Below are positions 1-7,505 of a DNA stretch of 36,504 nucleotides, in pieces. The DNA comes from Desulfotalea sp. (lineage in GTDB: Bacteria > Desulfobacterota > Desulfobulbia > Desulfobulbales > Desulfocapsaceae), in the NCBI GenBank assembly GCA_002733995.1, contig NVXR01000025.1:1-36504 (forward strand), written 5' to 3'. Position 1 is the first letter of the stretch; the number at the start of each line of letters is the position of its first letter. The translations under genes and the position numbers were made by a program. Under the pieces are notes generated by a model. It had not been told where the DNA came from and did no database searches. It saw only the letters and a program-made list of their open reading frames with translations.

Positions 1-699
1 GAGATCAATGTTGCGCTTTTAGAAAAAGGCTCTGAAATCGGCGCACATATTCTGTCTGGTGCCGTGATTGACCCTATTGCACTTGATGAACTTATCCCAG
101 ATTGGAAAGAACGCGGTGCGCCTTTGCATACGCCTGTAACCAAAGACAAGTTTTTGTTTATGACGAAACATGGTGCGATTCCTATTCCCAATATGGCGAT
201 GCCGCCATTGATGAGCAATCACGGCAATTACATTGTCAGTCTTGGTAATGTTTGCCGTTGGTTGGCCGAGCAAGCCGAGAATATGGGCGTGGAAATCTAC
301 CCCGGTTTTGCGGCTGCCGAAGTTGTTTATAATGATGACGGTTCGGTCAAAGGCGTTGCGACTGGCGATATGGGCGTTGGCATGGACGGCAAAGAAAAAG
401 ACGGCATGTACACCCAAGGTATCGAGCTTCACGGTAAATATACATTGTTCGCAGAGGGCGCACGTGGATCATTAACCAAAGGCCTTATCGAAAAATTTGC
501 TCTTGATGAAAATTCCGAGCCGCAAAAATACGGTATTGGACTAAAAGAACTATGGCAGGTCAAACCTGAAAACCATCAACCCGGTCTGGTGCAACATAGT
601 TTCGGTTGGCCACTAGATGATAAAACAGGGGGCGGTACATTCCTCTACCATATGCTTGAAGGCGGAACCCTTCTCCTCCACCTTTACACAATTTCATAG
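1..699 (+). CDS. Electron transfer flavoprotein-ubiquinone oxidoreductase, internal fragment
   Basis: ETF-QO passes electrons from reduced electron-transfer flavoprotein to the quinone pool using FAD and a 4Fe-4S cluster. The reading frame is open at base 1 (EINVALLEKGSEIGAHILSG), so the N-terminus lies outside the window. Recognisable family segments are the EKGSEIGAHILSGA stretch after the FAD-binding start, NYIVSLGNVCRWLAEQAE, EGARGSLTKGLI and GIKELW-like GIGLKELWQV, followed by GGGTFLYHM. The family is about 540-560 residues; only about 220 are here and the Fe-S domain is absent. Homology ends near base 657, after which the frame runs 14 codons of unrelated sequence to a TAG. The style resembles alphaproteobacterial enzymes and differs from the rest of the window. 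Either a gene truncated by recombination or, more likely, a chimeric contig end. Identity of the fragment is secure; its belonging to this genome is not. Confidence 0.85.
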   Translation, partial: EINVALLEKGSEIGAHILSGAVIDPIALDELIPDWKERGAPLHTPVTKDKFLFMTKHGAIPIPNMAMPPLMSNHGNYIVSLGNVCRWLAEQAENMGVEIYPGFAAAEVVYNDDGSVKGVATGDMGVGMDGKEKDGMYTQGIELHGKYTLFAEGARGSLTKGLIEKFALDENSEPQKYGIGLKELWQVKPENHQPGLVQHSFGWPLDDKTGGGTFLYHMLEGGTLLLHLYTIS

Positions 700-770
700 A
701 TAAGCCGGTGATCAAAGATTATCCCTACGACTTTTCCGATATAGTCAAACAGGCGGCAGCGAAATCATGA
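660..770 (+). CDS. ctaD: Cytochrome c oxidase subunit I, C-terminal tail only
   Basis: Reading frame 3 between the ETF-QO fragment and the subunit III gene encodes about 36 residues containing NPSPPPLHNF and DKPVIKDYPYDFSDI, ending at TGA 768-770. The SPPP-x-HNF motif is typical of the extreme C-terminus of bacterial heme-copper oxidase subunit I, and subunits III, IV and II follow directly. Upstream of 660 the frame is closed by TGA at 657-659, so the remaining ~500 residues with heme a, heme a3 and CuB ligands are missing. No start codon belongs to this piece. It is too short for automatic gene callers. Assignment rests on motif plus context. Confidence 0.7.
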   Translation, partial: RRNPSPPPLHNFIDKPVIKDYPYDFSDIVKQAAAKS

Positions 771-817
771 AAGACAGAAACCAGTTTCACCTCATAATTC
801 ATTAAGGATATTAGGGT

Positions 818-1414
818 ATGAAAAGTTCTTCCGACTTTATCGGCATCCGCATGGGAATGTGGCTTTTTCTCTACTCTGAGATAATCCTTTTTGGGGGGCT
901 ATTTGTTCTCTACGCCGCTTACTTCCACGCCTACCCGGAAGACTTTGTGGTCGGAGGCAAACAACTGGATAGAGTAATCGGTGCGGTTAACACTCTCATT
1001 CTGCTGCTGAGTAGTTTTACCGTGGCGGCATCGATTACGGCCGTACGACTCAAGTCAAAAAAGACCGCTCTTGGCTTAATCGCCTTTTCTTTTTTTTGCG
1101 GAATCATTTTTCTCATCAATAAATATTTTGAATGGAGCGCCAAGATTCACCATGATATCTACCCTAATTCAGAGACTCTGGTGAATGGACCTCCGGGGCA
1201 AAACATCTTTTTTGGTCTCTACTATGTGATCACAGGGCTGCATGGTTTACACGTCATCATAGGCATGACCCTTCTTGCGATCAGCTTTGCGCTGGTTGCG
1301 GCCAACAAGGTGCATGCAAACCGTTTTGCCATGCTTGAAAACTCTGGACTCTATTGGCATCTCGTGGATTTGATCTGGATCTTTGTTTTTCCTTTATTTT
1401 ATCTGGTCCTGTAA
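818..1414 (+). CDS. ctaE: Cytochrome c oxidase subunit III (heme-copper oxidase)
   Basis: Five-helix subunit III of an aa3-type oxidase, a membrane protein that stabilises the catalytic core. The 198 residues start with IGIRMGMWLFLYSEIILFG, the usual first helix with its conserved acidic residue, and end with the helix pair GLHGLHVIIGM and SGLYWHLVDLIWIFVFPLFY, both diagnostic. The length fits the short five-helix form. ATG at 818 has AAGGATATTAGGG just upstream. It follows the subunit I tail by 47 nt and precedes subunit IV by about 40 nt, so the set is probably one operon. Confidence 0.92.
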   Translation: MKSSSDFIGIRMGMWLFLYSEIILFGGLFVLYAAYFHAYPEDFVVGGKQLDRVIGAVNTLILLLSSFTVAASITAVRLKSKKTALGLIAFSFFCGIIFLINKYFEWSAKIHHDIYPNSETLVNGPPGQNIFFGLYYVITGLHGLHVIIGMTLLAISFALVAANKVHANRFAMLENSGLYWHLVDLIWIFVFPLFYLVL

Positions 1415-1453
1415 GAGGAAAACTATCCTGATAACTTTAACCTGGAAGTGGTT

Positions 1454-1738
1454 ATGAGTACGAACAACCAACACATGATGAGTTATGGCAGACTTGCCTC
1501 TATCCTTATCATTTTGATTATCCTTACCGGGGTGACCGTAGGAGTCAGCTATTTTGATATGGGGGTTTATAATGTCCCCATCGCTCTCGGCATCGCCAGT
1601 TTTAAGGTAAGCCTTGTCCTGTTATTTTTTATGCATTTAAAATATGAGAGTAAAGCCATAACAATATCCTTCATCAGCACCATCTGTTTTCTGGCTATTA
1701 TGATCAGTTTCACCTTTTTTGATATCGCTTTTAGATAA
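1454..1738 (+). CDS. ctaF: Cytochrome c oxidase subunit IV (prokaryotic type)
   Basis: Small three-helix membrane protein of the prokaryotic COX4 family that accompanies subunits I-III. Helices lie at about residues 12-32, 38-57 (VPIALGIASFKVSLVLLFFM, then HLKYE) and 68-90. The HLKYE at the end of helix 2 is a family hallmark. A GTG at 1448 is in frame but overlaps the likely Shine-Dalgarno GGAAG (1444-1448); ATG 1454, six bases after it, is preferred, giving 94 residues. It lies between subunits III and II. Confidence 0.87.
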   Translation: MSTNNQHMMSYGRLASILIILIILTGVTVGVSYFDMGVYNVPIALGIASFKVSLVLLFFMHLKYESKAITISFISTICFLAIMISFTFFDIAFR

Positions 1739-1769
1739 CAGTTTCCCTGAACATTATGAGGATTAATGT

Positions 1770-2360
1770 ATGGACCCGGTAATTGGGGTAGATCGCGCCT
1801 TTTGGTATATCTTTATTGTTTCTATTATCCTGCTTGCCGGGATAACAATAGTAATGATCTATTTCGTCATCAGGTACAGGCGAAGCAAACATCCTGTTCC
1901 CTCAGACATTCGTGACAACTGGAAACTTGAAATCTTCTGGACCATTGTGCCAACACTCATTGCCCTATCTATGTTCTGGGTCGGTTGGTCATCATATACC
2001 GGTCTGCGAAACGTTCCGGAAGAAGCCCTTGAGGTGGAAGTCCTAGGTCAGATGTTTTCCTGGATCTTCGTCTATGACAATGATAAAGAAACAGAAAATG
2101 AACTGGTTGTGCCCGTTGATACCCCTATTAAACTCAACATCGAATCCCTCGATGTAATCCATAGCTTCTTTATCCCTGCCTTTCGAGTTAAAGTTGATGC
2201 GGTAAAAGGCCTGCCCACCTATCTGTGGTTCCTGCCAAAGAAATTAGGCGAATACGACATTCTCTGCGCCGAATACTGCGGGACGGAACACTCCTACATG
2301 ACGGCAAAACTCAACGTCGTTTCCCAGGAGGACTATAGGAAGTGGCTAGAAGAAGAGTAG
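1770..2360 (+). CDS. ctaC: Cytochrome c oxidase subunit II, CuA-binding
   Basis: Subunit II takes electrons from cytochrome c through the binuclear CuA centre in its periplasmic cupredoxin domain. Two N-terminal transmembrane helices (about residues 11-34 and 54-74) are followed by the cupredoxin domain. CuA ligands are visible: His in VIHSFFIPAFRVKVD and the CAEYCGTEHSYM motif (two Cys, Glu, His, Met). There is no fused cytochrome c domain, so it is an aa3- rather than caa3-type subunit, and the N-terminus lacks a clear cleavable signal. ATG 1770 has GAGG eight bases upstream. Subunit II following subunits I, III and IV is an inverted order compared with the common ctaC-D-E-F arrangement. 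Confidence 0.93.
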   Translation: MDPVIGVDRAFWYIFIVSIILLAGITIVMIYFVIRYRRSKHPVPSDIRDNWKLEIFWTIVPTLIALSMFWVGWSSYTGLRNVPEEALEVEVLGQMFSWIFVYDNDKETENELVVPVDTPIKLNIESLDVIHSFFIPAFRVKVDAVKGLPTYLWFLPKKLGEYDILCAEYCGTEHSYMTAKLNVVSQEDYRKWLEEE

Positions 2361-2405
2361 TAATCTTGCCAAGGATTATTGTTAATACGAATAGTCACAA
2401 AAAAG

Positions 2406-2418
2406 ATGTAAATTACAT
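2406..2418. repeat. 13-bp perfect palindrome in the ctaC-ctaB gap
   Basis: ATGTAAATTACAT (6-1-6) followed by TTTTATC lies in the 106-nt gap between ctaC and ctaB. It could be a regulator operator or a very small hairpin. The rest of the gap shows nothing I can identify. Confidence 0.35.
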
Positions 2419-2466
2419 TTTTATCTCCCAATCATTTACCTAAAAACGAGACAATGGTAATCACAA

Positions 2467-3339
2467 ATGAGGGCTAAAATAAAACTCTTTTTGCGAGTAG
2501 CAAAGGCACCACTCTGCCTGATGGTGGGTTTTTCCACCGCCTTAGGCTACCTTCTTGCCAACCCATTTTTTTCACTCGACCTGTACATGTCCTCTTGCGG
2601 AGTTTTTTTCCTTGCCTGCGGGGCAGCATCAATTAACTCTATCCAAGAAAAAGATGCGGATGCATGCTATAAAAGAACTCGCAACCGGCCTGTTGCCACC
2701 GGCAAAGTTTCCCCAAAGGCCGCCGCTCTTTTTGCCATTATTAACTGCACCATCGGCCTGAGTTTACTGGTCTTTTGTGGCAACGCACTCATGCCTTTTT
2801 TCCTTGGCCTAGCCGCACTTGGCATCTACAACGTTATCTACACTCCCCTCAAGCCAATTTCAGAACTAGCCATCCTCCCAGGAACCGTTTCAGGCGTATT
2901 TCCACCATTTATTGGCTGGATAAGTGGACATGGACAACTTTTTGATCCACTCATCTGGACAGTTATGGCTCTGTTTTTTCTCTGGCAACCCCCTCACTTC
3001 TGTCTCATACTCCTCGAATATACGGAAGACCGCCACCAAAAGCATAGGTTCAGAAATCTCGTCACCCGCTTTACGGTCAAGAAGGTAAAAAAAATAATCG
3101 CCATCTGGCTGCTCGCCTTTTTAACTATCGTCCTCTCACTCACAGCCTTGCCAGGCTACCTATCACAAGGGATAAGATTCATCCTAGCCACTGGAGCACC
3201 TGTCTTTGTTACGGTATTCCTCATACACCTATTTTTAGACAAGAATCCTCGATACAAAATGCTTTTTGTATCTCTTAACGGATTTATGTTTAGCATAATG
3301 GTACTACTCACATTTTCTTCAATTATGGAAACTATATGA
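2467..3339 (+). CDS. ctaB: Protoheme IX farnesyltransferase (heme O synthase)
   Basis: UbiA-family membrane prenyltransferase that adds a farnesyl group to heme b to make heme O, the precursor of heme A used by the oxidase upstream. The 290 residues carry the prenyl-diphosphate motif NSIQEKDADACYKRTRNRP (about residues 57-75; Asp-rich NxxxxDxD with KRTRNRP), YTPLKPIS, and FFLWQPPHFCLILLEYTEDR with the second catalytic region. About eight to nine hydrophobic helices are visible. It overlaps the next gene by ATGA (3336-3339), implying translational coupling with the Sco copper chaperone. Confidence 0.93.
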   Translation: MRAKIKLFLRVAKAPLCLMVGFSTALGYLLANPFFSLDLYMSSCGVFFLACGAASINSIQEKDADACYKRTRNRPVATGKVSPKAAALFAIINCTIGLSLLVFCGNALMPFFLGLAALGIYNVIYTPLKPISELAILPGTVSGVFPPFIGWISGHGQLFDPLIWTVMALFFLWQPPHFCLILLEYTEDRHQKHRFRNLVTRFTVKKVKKIIAIWLLAFLTIVLSLTALPGYLSQGIRFILATGAPVFVTVFLIHLFLDKNPRYKMLFVSLNGFMFSIMVLLTFSSIMETI

Positions 3340-3956
3340 TAGAAAGACAAGTTACTCACAACAAGACTGCCCAAAGAAAACAAATTATTCTAATACTGAT
3401 CCTGTTCCCGATATTACTTATGGGTTGTGAACAAAACAATAACGACAAGTTCAGAGTCTTTGGTGAAGTAACAGAAGATTTTCAATTCCGCAATCAAGAC
3501 AACCAGCTAATCACCCGGGACATTTTCAATGGCAAGGTGGTAGTAACAGATTTCTTTTTCACCAGATGTCTTTCCATCTGCCCCATCATGAAACGCCAGA
3601 TGGCACGGATCTATGCCGCCTATCCAAACCAGAAGGATCTCCTACTTTTTTCCCACACCATAGACCCCGACAATGACACCGTCGAGGTGTTAAAGAACTA
3701 CTCAAAAGGCCTGGGAATCAAGACTGAAAGCTGGCAGATGGTAACGGGCCCACAGGAAGAGATATTTACTATCGCTAAAAGCAACTATATGCTTGGAGCT
3801 TTAAAGGATGAAAACAGCCAGGACGGCTATATCCACAGCGGATCTTTTGTGTTAATTGACAAAAACCATAAAATTCGCGGCTACTATGATGGTACCGATG
3901 AGAAAGCTGTCGATCGCCTCATCGTTGACTTAAAGGAATTCTTAGGTGAGAAATAA
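3336..3956 (+). CDS. Sco1/SenC-family copper chaperone lipoprotein
   Basis: Sco proteins deliver copper to, or reduce, the CuA site of subunit II. The N-terminus is a lipoprotein signal with lipobox LLMGC (about residues 27-31), so it should be anchored on the outer face of the inner membrane. The thioredoxin-like fold carries the copper site C-x3-C-P (RCLSICPIM, about residues 77-83) and the distal His in DGYIHSGSFVLID. Length (206) is normal. The start overlaps the ctaB stop (ATGA) and the end overlaps the next gene by 11 nt, so ctaB-sco-cytochrome c are tightly coupled. Confidence 0.92.
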   Translation: MIERQVTHNKTAQRKQIILILILFPILLMGCEQNNNDKFRVFGEVTEDFQFRNQDNQLITRDIFNGKVVVTDFFFTRCLSICPIMKRQMARIYAAYPNQKDLLLFSHTIDPDNDTVEVLKNYSKGLGIKTESWQMVTGPQEEIFTIAKSNYMLGALKDENSQDGYIHSGSFVLIDKNHKIRGYYDGTDEKAVDRLIVDLKEFLGEK

Positions 3957-4359
3957 TATATCTACACTCTGTACGCTCACAGGTGTCGTTTTGTTAACCC
4001 TAACCATCGGTGTCTGCATAGGTTTAGCTAGCAACCTCAAGAAGGGTGAGAACCTCTACACCGCCAACTGCGCCAAATGCCATGGGGAAGAGGGTGAAGG
4101 TTTTTTACAACTCTATCCGCCTATTCATAACTCAAGATTCCTCAAAGAGGATATGGCGGAGCTACCCTGTATTATTCGTCACGGTCTCAAGGGAAAATTG
4201 AGCATAGGGTCAACCATCTTTAATCAGATAATGCCTGCAAATAAAAGATTATCAGCCGAGCAGATGAGTCTCATTATCACTTTCATGCAGGAAAAATGGC
4301 AGCATTTCGGCCCAGAACTGACGGTCAAGAAATGGTTAACAACTTGTCCTTCCTCGTAA
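3946..4359 (+). CDS. Monoheme cytochrome c (class I), membrane-anchored or secreted
   Basis: A 137-residue protein with an N-terminal hydrophobic segment (about residues 9-30) and one heme-binding CAKCH (about residues 42-46), with NQIMPANKRLS supplying the likely axial Met. Probably the electron donor to the CuA subunit or an assembly partner of the oxidase. The start is GTG at 3946 inside the end of the Sco gene, with AAAGGA eight bases upstream. Two extra cysteines (ELPCIIRHG and the C-terminal TTCPSS) lie outside the heme motif. It is the last gene of the operon and faces a convergent gene. Confidence 0.88.
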   Translation: MRNNISTLCTLTGVVLLTLTIGVCIGLASNLKKGENLYTANCAKCHGEEGEGFLQLYPPIHNSRFLKEDMAELPCIIRHGLKGKLSIGSTIFNQIMPANKRLSAEQMSLIITFMQEKWQHFGPELTVKKWLTTCPSS

Positions 4360-4416
4360 CCTGTCTTCGTCAAATCAGCAATCTAGAGTATCAAAACAAA
4401 GAGGTGTTTCCCTGAC

Positions 4417-4453
4417 GCTGTTACCTGAATATGGATCATATTCAAGTAACAGC
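4417..4453. terminator. Hairpin between convergent cytochrome c and GGDEF/EAL genes
   Basis: A 17-bp stem with a single mismatch (GCTGTTAC-C-TGAATATG, loop GAT, CATATTCA-A-GTAACAGC) lies between two convergent genes. No strong T-run follows on either strand, so it may be a bidirectional terminator working with another factor or an RNA 3'-end stabiliser. Confidence 0.5.
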
Positions 4454-4487
4454 TAAACTAATTGCGTTACTGTAGACGACATACCTG

Positions 4488-7316
4488 TCATAACATGGAG
4501 AAAAATCCACCACTCGTCTTCCACTGTAGTAGGAACTGCGTCAAATCAGGTGCGGGTTGGGCTTTGCTGAAAAGGTAACCCTGCACCTTATCACACCCCT
4601 GCTCCTTGAAAAAGCAATATTGATCAATAGTTTCCACCCCTTCTGCCACAACTGTCATCCCAAGCCGTTCGGCGATAGTAATAATAGTAGATGTGATGGC
4701 AATATCATCGGCGTCATCTGGGAGGTTTCTGACAAAGGCTCTGTCGATTTTCAAGGTTCCAAAGGGAAACTGTTTCAGGTAAGCAAGGGAAGAATAACCT
4801 GAACCAAAATCATCCACCGCTATACCTATGCCCATATTTTTAATCTTCCATAATAAAACATCAGCGACATCCTGATTTTCCATCATCATGGTTTCAGTAA
4901 CTTCAAGTTCAAGCCGTGCTGGATCCATTCCGGTTTCTTCGATTACCCTAGCCACGGAGGCCGCAAAATCTATCTGCTGCAACTGACGAGTTGAGATATT
5001 TACAGACATTTGTAAATCAATCCCCTCTTCAAACCATGAAACGGACTGCTTGCATGCCTCCTGGAGAACAAAATGGCCTAGTTCCAAGATGATCCCTGTT
5101 TCTTCTGCCACTGCAATAAATTCCGTCGGCGGAATAAATTTGCCAGGTTCTGTTTCCCAGCGTATTAAAGCCTCAACACCGCTGACTATCCCCCGCTTTA
5201 TATCAATTTGCGGTTGATACCATACTGAAATTTCACCCTGCTGCAACGCCCGGCGCAATCTTTTGCACAATGCGTAACGATTATGCACCTGCTCCCCTAA
5301 TTCCTTCACATACATGCAGGCGCTGTTCTTGCCTTCCTGCTTTGCTCGAAACATTGCCACTCCGGCATTACACATCAGCTTTTCTGCATTTTGTGCATCA
5401 AGTGGAAAGACAGCACTTCCAATACTGACAGTGAGGAAAAACTCATGCCCCTTCACATAAAAACCGGCCTGAAACAGCTCAACCAGCTTCTGCGATAACT
5501 GGGCCACTACTACTGGATTATGCGAATCTGCAACCAACACAGAGAATTCATCATCCCCGTATCTCGCTACAGTTGCCGGAAGGTGAAAAACTGTCTTTAT
5601 TCGTTCAGTAACCTGCCGCATAAGCAAATCACCTGATTCAGAGTAGAATATTTCTTTTATGTGTCTAAAATTTTCGATATGAAACCGAAAAACAACAAAA
5701 TGTCCGTCATTTTGTTCATTTTGAATTACAGCCTGTTTCAATTTTTTTAAAAACAGATTTCGATTGGGAAGGCCTGTAAGATTATCGTAATGGGCCAAAT
5801 TATAGAGTTTCTTATCCCGACTCTTAATCTCTATTAAGTCCCTTAATTGAATGCAAAACCCTCCAATATTACCCGAGCTACTCCGCACCACAGTAATGAG
5901 CAGTTCCAGTGGGAGGCGAGAACCATTTTGCATATCATACCAGACAGCCCCTCTCCAATGCCCTGGCTTCAAGAGTCTCTTGCGTATATTTTCAAAACAA
6001 TCTAGCTTATCAAAACGTGATTTGAAGGTATTCCAGTTGCAACCAATGACCTCCCCAGAGACAGAACCAATCATTTTCAGGCCAGCTTGATTAACACCCT
6101 TCACAAAGCCATGACGATCAATGAAAAGAATACCATCAACAGACTGATTTACGAGGGCGTGGACAAAACCAACAATCTGATTTCCGGCCATGGCCTCATC
6201 AATTGAAATACCGAGACAGTCCTTACAATATTTTTTATTGGATTCTGCACACAATGCAACCTTTTGCGGGGTGAAAACGTCAAGAGAGATATTGCCATGC
6301 TCGGTGAGGCCGGTTAGTTCGATACTACAGGTACCGTCCCCGCCTTTTTCCTTAACACGATAAGCCTGTTGATCAGCAGCACGAACGAGTTCTGCGACTT
6401 TGGTCTCCGCGGTCTCCTCGTCAAATCGACAGGAGGCAACGCCCATGGACAGAGTGGTTCTACCAACAGTATTGTCACGAAACAACAGATGAATTCGATT
6501 GGCGACATCAACCGCAAGTTCCTTATCGGTTCCCGGTAGAAGAATAGCAAACTCGTCCCCTCCAAAGCGAAAGGGTATATCACAGTTTGTCCGAATACCA
6601 CTTCTCATACTCTCGGCCAATCGCTTTAACAGCAAATCTCCAATATGATGTCCATGGGTATCATTAATATGCTTAAATTTATCACAGTCTATAAAAATTA
6701 AACTCAGAGCTTCCTTACCAACAGCGGCTTCCTTAGCTTTGCTCAGTAAAAGGGTCTCAAAATATCCTCGATTATACAGGCAAGTCAATTCATCGGTTCG
6801 TGCCTTTACTTCCATTGAAGAATACTGTTCCTGAACCTTTTTGATGCGGGTTCTATTTTTTTCCTGCCGCGTTTTTAGGTTATGACTCATCCAGGTAAGA
6901 TTACGCAACAACACAATAAATTGATCATCAGCCTCCCCCTCGTTGCCAAGGTCAAAGTATACAGTGTAGTTACCTCGTTTAATTTCCGTACAAAACTGAT
7001 TGATAGTCTCTAAGTCCCTATTTATGACCAGATGAGCAAGCAAACGGGCGATAGGGATTATTATGAAAAGGAAAAACAGTGGGATAGCGATATACAGATT
7101 CTTACCGGGCATGAGATACCCAGACTCTATCATCCAAGAAGTCACCACCATGGGGATAAGAACAACTATTACCAGAAAGAGGACAAATCTTCCTGTAATC
7201 CCAAGACGTAATCCCTTGAACACCCGCCGGTCTTGCTCCTGGGGTTCAGATCGAACGCAACCACTAGAAGACGACTGAGTAAAGCCTTTAACAAAATTAA
7301 ACAACAACACTACCAC
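4488..7316 (-). CDS. Membrane c-di-GMP signalling protein, GGDEF-PAS-GGDEF-EAL
   Basis: Bifunctional-type c-di-GMP enzyme of 942 residues. Two transmembrane helices (about 42-62 and 73-93) precede a HAMP-like linker and coiled coil (95-165). GGDEF1 (about 170-330) has an intact RFGGDEF at 250-256 and FIDCDKFKHIND metal/substrate residues, so it looks active as a diguanylate cyclase; the usual inhibitory-site RxxD is not intact. A Cys cluster (C356, C364, C367) leads into a PAS domain (about 380-500). GGDEF2 (510-675) is degenerate: RYGDDEF, and HIENF replaces the DxDxF metal motif. The EAL domain (685-935) keeps EALIRW, the SVNIS Asn, VTETMM, DDFGSGYSSL, KIDRAF, AEGVET and VQGYLF, so it should hydrolyse c-di-GMP. 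GTG 7316 directly abuts AGGGGG; GTG 7310, six bases further, may be the true start. c-di-GMP made or removed here could act on the PilZ domain encoded at 19737-21224, which is inference. Confidence 0.92.
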   Translation of the reverse strand: MVVLLFNFVKGFTQSSSSGCVRSEPQEQDRRVFKGLRLGITGRFVLFLVIVVLIPMVVTSWMIESGYLMPGKNLYIAIPLFFLFIIIPIARLLAHLVINRDLETINQFCTEIKRGNYTVYFDLGNEGEADDQFIVLLRNLTWMSHNLKTRQEKNRTRIKKVQEQYSSMEVKARTDELTCLYNRGYFETLLLSKAKEAAVGKEALSLIFIDCDKFKHINDTHGHHIGDLLLKRLAESMRSGIRTNCDIPFRFGGDEFAILLPGTDKELAVDVANRIHLLFRDNTVGRTTLSMGVASCRFDEETAETKVAELVRAADQQAYRVKEKGGDGTCSIELTGLTEHGNISLDVFTPQKVALCAESNKKYCKDCLGISIDEAMAGNQIVGFVHALVNQSVDGILFIDRHGFVKGVNQAGLKMIGSVSGEVIGCNWNTFKSRFDKLDCFENIRKRLLKPGHWRGAVWYDMQNGSRLPLELLITVVRSSSGNIGGFCIQLRDLIEIKSRDKKLYNLAHYDNLTGLPNRNLFLKKLKQAVIQNEQNDGHFVVFRFHIENFRHIKEIFYSESGDLLMRQVTERIKTVFHLPATVARYGDDEFSVLVADSHNPVVVAQLSQKLVELFQAGFYVKGHEFFLTVSIGSAVFPLDAQNAEKLMCNAGVAMFRAKQEGKNSACMYVKELGEQVHNRYALCKRLRRALQQGEISVWYQPQIDIKRGIVSGVEALIRWETEPGKFIPPTEFIAVAEETGIILELGHFVLQEACKQSVSWFEEGIDLQMSVNISTRQLQQIDFAASVARVIEETGMDPARLELEVTETMMMENQDVADVLLWKIKNMGIGIAVDDFGSGYSSLAYLKQFPFGTLKIDRAFVRNLPDDADDIAITSTIITIAERLGMTVVAEGVETIDQYCFFKEQGCDKVQGYLFSKAQPAPDLTQFLLQWKTSGGFFSML

Positions 7317-7505
7317 CCCCTGTGCCCTCAGATCGATTCAGACCAGACACTGATAAACCACCGTGAATTAATGTGAAGACCCTTATATTAATAATATGTA
7401 TTGCTACCTGTTGTTTTAAGATATCGTATCTCCAACCGAGGCATCCATATTTGTTTTTTACTGTTTGCAAGTATGCAGAAAAAACCGTCCTATACTATAT
7501 AGCAA

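Noticed and set aside
233..475. 80-codon frame on the + strand over the ETF-QO fragment, and a 137-codon minus-strand frame
   Set aside because: Both are shadows of the ETF-QO reading frame, which has clear homology.
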